A stretch of DNA of 64,000 nt from Blastomussa wellsi (lineage: Eukaryota > Cnidaria > Anthozoa > Scleractinia > Plerogyridae): assembly GCA_947652115.1 (NCBI GenBank), contig OX393564.1, positions 12,119,102-12,183,101 of the forward strand, read 5' to 3'. The notes beneath the pieces are model-generated. The model was not told the origin of the DNA. It ran no database searches and saw only the letters and a program-made list of their open reading frames with translations. Every line of letters starts with the position of its first letter. The stretch's first letter is position 1. A program made the translations under genes and the position numbers. Of this stretch, positions 57,006 through 64,000 are shown one piece after another.

Positions 57006-58253
57006 GTAAGTAACTAGTAATAGTAGAAAAAAACGTTTATTATGGGTATGTGTGACCTTCTTATCGAAAAATTTGAACAGCCTTGTCACAAGAGTCCAGA
57101 ACGAGTGGCGAGGCATGAGTACCTACTGTGGATGTGGTCAGATTTTCTTTGAGGACAAGTGTGCTGTGTTTTTGCTCAAATCTCTACCCATTTTGCCACT
57201 GATTTTTATGTTTTCTGTGTTACTCTCCAACTAAAGGAACTCCTGGAACAGGCTATTTTGTTACGAGCACTTTGATTACTTTTTTGTCATTGATCACAGC
57301 CAATATGAGATGACGTGCATGGGAAGAGTTTTCAACTGAATTTGAGTTTGAAGGTTTCACTCGGAATATTTACTGACACAGACTCTTAAACAAGATTTTC
57401 ATGGAACACCCTTAAAATGTAACTGAATTGTTGCTCAGCACGAAGTTGTACAAGCTCTGAATATGTATATACATTAATTTGAAACGGCGTGCCGGACATT
57501 GCGTGACTCTAAAGACACCTATTACACTGTATCTTATCTTTCGGGAATGTTAAAACCTCCATAAACTATTCCGTGATTGCTGACGTGATGGTACTTTAAT
57601 ATTTAGTTTTGCAGAATGAAACTCAGTTATTACAGCCAAATGCTGGAATTACCTGATGGTAAACAGAAATCAACTTGACAATAGTCTCTCGCGAAATAAA
57701 AAAAGCTGGACTTAGGGACCAGTCATTATTATGTAGATGTAAAAGAACTCAGATTAATGTGGTGAAATGTAGTTTTGAAGCTATTTGAAAAAAATCCACA
57801 CGTCCTGATCACGTCACCTATGACGCCACAACTTCAAGCTTAAGAACAGTGTATCTTCATATAAAAATCTACCAACATGCAGTTGCTTGTTACTCTACGT
57901 TTTAATGAAGGGAAGATATACAGTGGTGCCCAGGCCCCCACTTTTTTCGCTTGTTCATAGCCCCCTTAACTTTTAAATGCCAGAGGTCTCATGGCCATTT
58001 CTAAATGCACAATCAAACTATACTTCAAAATTTGTCAACTAATTTCCATTTTAGCCTTATCTGTTCTTACAGTGAGCTAAAAACCACTTTTTGCCATAGT
58101 CACGCCGAGTTTGCACGCAACATCTACTATTATCTACTTGATATGTTTGCATGGTGAACTGCGATTCCGGGCTTGAAACTGACAAAGTTATTTGTCATTA
58201 AAAATTCCAGGTGCAAAGGATGCTGGGAAGGTCCTTATTATAATAATATTGTT

Positions 58254-58267
58254 TATAATTATTATTA

Positions 58268-58311
<44 letters not shown>

Positions 58312-58312
58312 G
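58254..58312 (+). repeat. (ATT)n microsatellite
   Basis: About 19 TTA/ATT units, interrupted near the start. The Tyr- and Ile-rich frames here are translations of it. Confidence 0.95.
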
Positions 58313-58850
58313 CTTTGGCAGAACTCAGCAAAAATTACAAGAAACAGTTGCATTCATCAAGTTTCACTTCAAACTTTGCTGTTTTCCCTTTTACAGTTGA
58401 ATTCAACCCAGACTAATGTTCCTCTTAAAAACTAAGTTGATGACTTTCCCTTTGAAGAAGTCCCTTTTGGATAAAATTTGTTACATATTTTTCGAAAAAC
58501 TAAATGGCTCAAAACTGTAAACAGCTTGACGTATCAGCAACCGCGCCTCCGACTGCATCATTTGATGACTGTATATCATCATTAGCCAATGAGCACATGG
58601 AAATTTCTGCAGTTATGATAACAAAATCTGTTGCTTGCATTTTAAATGTAGGCTTCAGTACATGGCAGAATGACAGATGCATGCATATAATTATCAAAAG
58701 ATGATTGGGATGCATGCACACTGAAGGCAGCTGTATAAGGACAAAGAAATTTAATCACTGCAGATAACGAATAAATTACTCCTGTTGTTGATTGCTGAGG
58801 TCTGGATCATTTGAAGCTTTTCAACATTGTGTTTGTTTTTAATCTTGTAG

Positions 58851-58917
58851 TGCATCTGGTAGAGGTATGAAGATCGATATTGGACTGAACATGAAATTCA
58901 GTAAACAGAACAAAGAG
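58851..58917 (+). CDS. XRN1: XRN1 exon: IGLNMKFSKQNKE segment
   Basis: The first base completes the codon left by the previous exon. It encodes ASGRGMKIDIGLNMKFSKQN-KE, phase 0 at the GTAATC donor, acceptor CTTGTAG. It matches the (V/I)GLN(L/M)KF.K.N.E block of XRN1. Confidence 0.93.
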
Positions 58918-59645
58918 GTAATCAGTGTATGAAACACTACATTGTATGGTTTCAGGAAATATCTATATCTTCCACCTTCCGTCTCCCAGTGAGACTTCCC
59001 ATGATCCAATTTGGGAGGGGAGTCTAAATGACACTCTCCTTGGGAATTTTTCAAGTCTTATTTTTAAAGTAAAAACTGGACAAAACATATCTGTCAAAGT
59101 TAATGCACCAGCAATTATGATTTTAGGGAAAATACTAAATTTTGTCTTTTATACAGTATTTTTAGTTGCTCAACTTGCATGTAAGGTTTCATCGAGAATG
59201 AAAAATACATGGCAACAGCTTTTTTAGGGGAAAGGCAATCCGACTTTTGTGACATGAGTCTGACTATTGATATTACTTTGTATTTTACATCTCGTTGACA
59301 TGCCAAAATAAAATTTCTTGCTTTTATGACTCCACAAATTTGGGACCAGATCATGTTTTCCTAAAGGATAGCACCTTGAAATAATTAAGATAGGAATGAC
59401 AATGATGTGCAACGTTTAAGCTAAAATGAAACAAAGTGTTTACTCTTTGGAGCCTTTGCAGTTTTGGTAGTTTTTTTGTGGTTGAATAATACAGGTAGGG
59501 TTGAAAGTAACCATTTACATGTACGAAGGATTTTAAGGCTCATGAACCCAATCCCCAACCCAGAGTTCCAGACTATTCACCATCAGAAGAATGATCTCAA
59601 TATATGAAAGTGTACTTCAATTTTAAAAGCATTATTCTTGTCTAG

Positions 59646-59731
59646 GTTCTTGGATTTGCCAAGAGAACAGAGGAGGGCGGATGGACTTACTCTCCTACTG
59701 CTTGTAAGACAATTTCTGAATATTTGAAAAA
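59646..59731 (+). CDS. XRN1: XRN1 exon: GFAKRTEEGGWTYSPTA segment
   Basis: It encodes VLGFAKRTEEGGWTYSPTAC then KTISEYLK, acceptor GTCTAG, donor GTAAGT at 59732, leaving two bases of a split codon. It matches V.GY.K.....W.YS..A...(L/I).EYL of XRN1. The next XRN1 block (an acidic ED.WP region in animals) is not found in the remaining 4.2 kb, so the following exon is probably beyond the window. Confidence 0.93.
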
Positions 59732-59739
59732 GTAAGTAG

Positions 59740-61205
59740 CCATATAGGCTGACCTTTCAAATAGCTGTCTCTAGTGATATAACTAAAGACATAATCAGGA
59801 CTGTGGCAGTACCTAGTGTATTATAAAAATCACTGGTACATTTGTTCAGCTGTAGATATGTACTATGCCAGCAATGATCTTGCAGTAGATGACCTTACAT
59901 GAATCTGAAGCAGGTCTCAGGAAAATTGAGTTAATACCCTGCAGCACAGATACCAGTCTTAAGAAGAGCTTGAGAAGCTACTGTACATACTCTGAGTACT
60001 TGAGGATGGTTAAAGACCATTTGTCGACCGGAATGCCTTGCACGCCTTGCCAGAGGTTTCATAGCCCACAAAACCTCCAATTTGTTGACTTACAGATCAT
60101 GTTGTTTTTCAATCCTTTATAATCTGAGGCATATTGCTTGTGGTTCTTAAAATCAAGGAGATTATTTGGCCGTAAATTGCTCGTTTGGTACTGTAGTGTC
60201 CAGACCTCCAAGGCATAGGCTAAGGCCCCATGAGACTCGGACTCGTAGTAATTACTGTGCACTGCCAGCAAAAATGCGGGTTTTTAATTAGCATAAAACA
60301 GAACATTACATTGGAGTGAATGGTGTAGATCGAGCGGACGTCTAAACTGTTTGTTTAGGGCGAACCAGAACATTACAGGTACATATTCGAGAAGCTGATG
60401 CTGGGACGCGATGTGATTTTGGCTATGCAGACTGTGAAGAATCCCGCAGAGGAGAAGCACTTCAAGAGAAGTATTTGAGAAAATCTGTCTGTCCAGGATT
60501 TGTGGAGAAACAAAGAAGATGCACTTGGATGCAAGGAAAGGAAAAAGAATGCCCCTTTTTGCTGCAGTTCTGACATTGATTTCAGACTCATTGCAGAACA
60601 GCTGAGAACAGACTTGCATTGCTTGTACATTGTATTCTTCATTTATTGAGATAACTTGAGATTTATTTCGATGATAGGTGCTTTCTCTTCTGTGTTTTAT
60701 TTCTGGTGAAGGATACCGTTTATTTAGAAAGAGCGAACTGAAAACGTTTGAGTTTCCGTAGGTGACAGGCCATGAACAAATCTCTGTAGGAATTCCAGAC
60801 CGCAATATGTATATCACCAATGGAAAAGTAAAATAATTATGTTCATTGCTCGTATTCTACATCTTCGCTTGGACTGTATTTTAAGCATGGCAAGTACTTT
60901 TTATTCTGTAAATGTGACTGTGAACGCAAGTAAAAAGCAAATTTATATTACTGAGTTGTCATTTTCAAAGTGTTGCTTGACGCTACAACACGTGGCAGGA
61001 GCCATGACCCCGACGCTGCCATATTTTTAATATACAGCTAATCTGTAGATCTTAGCAAAACTTGTACCAAAAGCAAACATTTGATACCTTTGTTTTATTT
61101 TAGGCTGCCAAATGCCCCAAAACGATTTTCAAACTATTTTCTTTAGCGACAGAATCAAAACAAAAAAAAAATCCTCGCAAAGCATTCCAGTCGACAGAGA
61201 GTCTT
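59740..61205. other. No gene recognised (XRN1 intron)
   Basis: A 178-codon minus-strand frame at 60284-60820 lacks any recognisable domain and has the composition of an accidental frame. Confidence 0.5.
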
Positions 61206-61945
61206 TAAAGTACCTATAAAATGAAAAAAACGAGCTATTGAAAAATAAGCTTGTTTGAAAGGCCTTTAAAAATGAAGAATGGCGTTTTTCTTTTTGTGAT
61301 AACTCTTCTCGTTCCAGAGATATTCAAGATTTTTGAATTATGTAAATTAGGTACTGATGATGTCATAAGGTGTGATCGAATGGGTGTAAAAACACAAAAT
61401 ATAGCATGTCTCTGCAAGTAATGATGCAATGAAATTGAAACTTGGTGAGCATGTTATAGTCTAAGAAATGCATCATATGGTGTATATTTTGGAGTTGCTA
61501 TGGCAACACATCTGGTCTGAGACCTCTAATATACAGCAATGGTTAATCCTGTATTAAATCTTGAGCAAACACCGTCCACTTCCTAAAGTTCAATTAGGAG
61601 ACCTAGTGCAATATGGGCATTGCGCACACATTAAATGAGATCAGTCATTTGCCCTATACAGCCACAAACAAGTAATATTTGATTTAAAGAGGAATAGAGA
61701 CTGGAACCAAGATAATTGCCATAGCAACAACGAAATATGTATTTCTTAGGGTGCAATGTGCTTGCAAAGTTGCATTGCATTGCATCATTACTTGCAGAGA
61801 TATGCCATATTTTTTGTTTTAAACCCATACTATCACATCTTATGACATCATCAGTACCTAATTGGCGTAATGCAGCAATCATTTTTAAGGCCTTTCAAAT
61901 AAGCTTATTTTTCAGTAGCTCATTTTTGCTCATGGTGACGTCATC
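61206..61945. repeat. Foldback element with about 200-bp arms
   Basis: GAGCTattGAAAAATAAGCT then TGTTTGAAAGGCCTTTAAAA at 61230-61275 and TCTCTGCAAGTAATGATGCA at 61411-61430 are mirrored at 61770-61925 (TGCATCATTACTTGCAGAGA; TTTTAAGGCCTTTCAAATAA). The left edge, AGTACCTATAAAATG after TTAA, resembles the terminus of the element at 13013. The right edge has diverged or been replaced. Confidence 0.65.
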
Positions 61946-64000
61946 ATCACCATGTGCTTAGGTGGCAGTCGAATGGCACTTGCTCACTCACTCAATTTTG
62001 ATTAATTTATTCATTCAACCCGGATTAAATAGTTTTTTTCCTGTCCCCCCCCCCCCTCCCCGGCTTGGTAAGTATTGTTTTTCTCCTGGACACTTCATCC
62101 TTCAGGTTTGGCAGGTTTTAGGGGGACTAGAGAGGCAACATTTTTGTCCAATATAAACATGGATTTACATGGTGGCTTATGGCAGCATGAAAATGGTTTT
62201 GGTTCAACCTGTGGAGTTGTAAAATGCCAAGTTGTGAAGCTAAGCAACAGCAGCTGTGAAAAATGGACATGGAAAGACTAGAAGGACATACCATTTTTGT
62301 GCGATAACGTGGCATAATATTGTAATGCGGCACGAGCATGGTTTTTTGTTCAATCTTCAAACGTACGAGGATGCCTTCGTGGAGCTGTAAAATGTAAAAC
62401 TATTAAGCAAAGGAACACTAGCTTCGACAATGGACATTGATGTGATGCTTGCTTCGGAATCTTTAAAGCTACGATGCTTAGAAGCGACAATGACATGACC
62501 GAGGACGAATTGTTTTTATCACTCGGAAGATGAAACAAAGTGACTTAACAGGGAATGATTGCTGTTTGATGTGGAAGCCAAGGTAAGCCTCCTAGTTGTG
62601 TCAAATGTTTTATTTTCTTTTATAAAAACTATGCTTTTAGAGGGGGATTATTTCATTTGGAAAGTCCGAAAATGGTTACATAACAAAGCATATGGTGTTC
62701 TGTCTCAAAAGAGCTGGTTTTCACCATTTTGAGTCATTCAGGTGTTGTTGTTTCAGAGTTGACTTCGATCTGTTTATTCAATATTGGTGATTTATATTCT
62801 TAGTGCTAGGGATGTAGTTTGTACAGAAAATGCTCATGATAACAAGTCTCTTGTATATTCGGGGACAAAAGCATTATTGGAACCCTCGACTGGCCAAGGC
62901 AATTCGCAAGGCCAGGAGACTGCATGTGTGTAGCTTTGAAGAGGCTTATGTCGAGTTCCCCTCTTGCTGAGACTTAAATGCCACAGTTGTGGAAAGTGAG
63001 ATTGAGAGAGAACTTTCAAATACTCATTGAACAACTATAGTTATAATTTCACACTTCATTGATGCTCTTACTCCTCTTCACAACTCAGTACCTGTACGGC
63101 TTAGGGATTTCAATAATGATCTTAAATATAGGCAAATGCAGAACAAAAGGCTCTCAAAAATATGTTATCACAAACAAAGGATACACTCAGTTAATTAACC
63201 AGTTTACTACTGACTACTGTACACAGATAGATCATGTTTATACCAATGTACCACAATGTGTACAATCAGCAGGTACCCTGGTACAGTGATCATGAGCCTG
63301 TTTATATTTTCATGAAAGCTTTTTAAATATGTTGACGCCATAAAATTTAAAAGCATTGGCAGCTTCTATTCTCCTTGGTGACTCACTTATCTGAAAGTTC
63401 AGTGCTAGTATTACTGTTATTATTACTCTGTCTTGATTCAACAGAACTCGGCTAGATAAATTTGACATGACACTATAGTTCTGAAGGCATATTTTTTGTG
63501 TCAATGGGCACTATTCTTAACTCAAATCAAAGCAAATTTCTCTAACCTATGTCTTTTCGGAGCAAGAAGATTATAGTTTGGGCATAATAACAAAATCACG
63601 AAGTCTACTAATTCAATTAAATTATTATTTACAACATAAAATGGCATCATAGACTTAAAAATTTCCAGTGCAAGAGTTGACCAGGCAAGCCATGCATGGT
63701 CTCAAATGATCTGAGGAATAGTGTGTAACATCAATGATTCGCTTGATTTTTAGGCAGCTCTGGATTAAAGCTGAGAAATGTACTTTGATTAGTGACCCAC
63801 ACATGGTTCATGTCGGTCAGTGACCGGAAACTAGAGCACCTCCGAACTGAACAAATCGCCGTTAAGATCAGCGGAAAACCGATCTGGCACTTCTACCTAG
63901 CGGCAAAATCTCCATAAAGAAAGCATGAACATGCATCAGTTGTACTCACATTAAATAGGGCTCTGTACTCCCACACAGCTAGCCATTTTCTAGGAAATTA
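61946..64000. other. No gene recognised
   Basis: It contains a poly-C/T tract at 62044-62058 and two imperfect duplicates of a GTGGAGttGTAAAATGccAA block (62212 and 62378). A donor-like CCAAG/GTAAGC at 62582 follows no identifiable coding exon. Confidence 0.4.

Noticed and set aside
58173..58416. Tyr-rich and Ile-rich frames
   Set aside because: Translations of the (ATT)n microsatellite.
60284..60820. 178-codon minus-strand frame in the last XRN1 intron
   Set aside because: No domain, biased composition, overlapped by another frame of similar quality.
62534..62582. Possible XRN1 exon ending at CCAAG/GTAAGC
   Set aside because: The preceding frame does not resemble the XRN1 region expected after the 59646-59731 exon.
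1..64000. tRNA, rRNA or CRISPR features
   Set aside because: No cloverleaf-like gene, rRNA segment or regularly spaced direct-repeat array was seen; the repeats present are transposon ends, palindromes and short tandems.

Overview
The window looks like nuclear DNA of a cnidarian, most likely an anthozoan (coral or sea anemone). It is AT-rich, has spliced genes with very long introns, and is packed with repeat types known from such genomes: palindromic MITEs, DIRS, Harbinger, Polinton-like and Penelope-like elements. One host gene can be followed through it: XRN1, the cytoplasmic 5'-3' exoribonuclease, on the + strand. Six exons are visible (3841-3915, 8191-8278, 35234-35443, 56890-57005, 58851-58917, 59646-59731). 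They encode consecutive parts of the D1 and neighbouring domains behind the catalytic core, and their splice phases agree. Earlier and later exons lie outside the window or were not recognised.

Almost everything else is intronic. Intron 3916-8190 holds three small palindromic repeats. Intron 8279-35233 (27 kb) holds a 780-bp MITE, TTAA-flanked non-autonomous elements, foldback repeats, a decayed DIRS-type element with SGNH-hydrolase, gag-like, RT/RNase H and tyrosine-recombinase remnants (about 20.7-25.3 kb), a nearly complete two-gene Harbinger element (26.2-32.0 kb), and a nested hAT-like element (32.8-34.2 kb). Intron 35444-56889 (21 kb) holds GGGATCCC-type repeats, minus-strand exons of an unidentified gene, an endogenous Polinton-like virus with inverted terminal repeats (about 38.4-52.6 kb), and a fragment of a second, different protein-primed DNA polymerase (55.1-56.15 kb) next to a 200-base assembly gap.

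The Polinton-like element is the richest region. Each end carries a TIR of about 350 bp whose inner edge supplies a start codon. Between them lie a broken protein-primed family B polymerase (+), a packaging ATPase and adjacent capsid-like gene (-), small membrane proteins, and several unidentified genes on both strands. I see no integrase. All its larger genes carry frameshifts, deletions or insertions, so it is a fossil. Its capsid-like gene is split by a 204-bp insertion with a 14-bp target duplication; the insert ends in an inverted pair of hammerhead-ribozyme-like motifs.

All calls come from reading translations and repeats by eye. Family assignments rest on motifs I recognise, not on searches.
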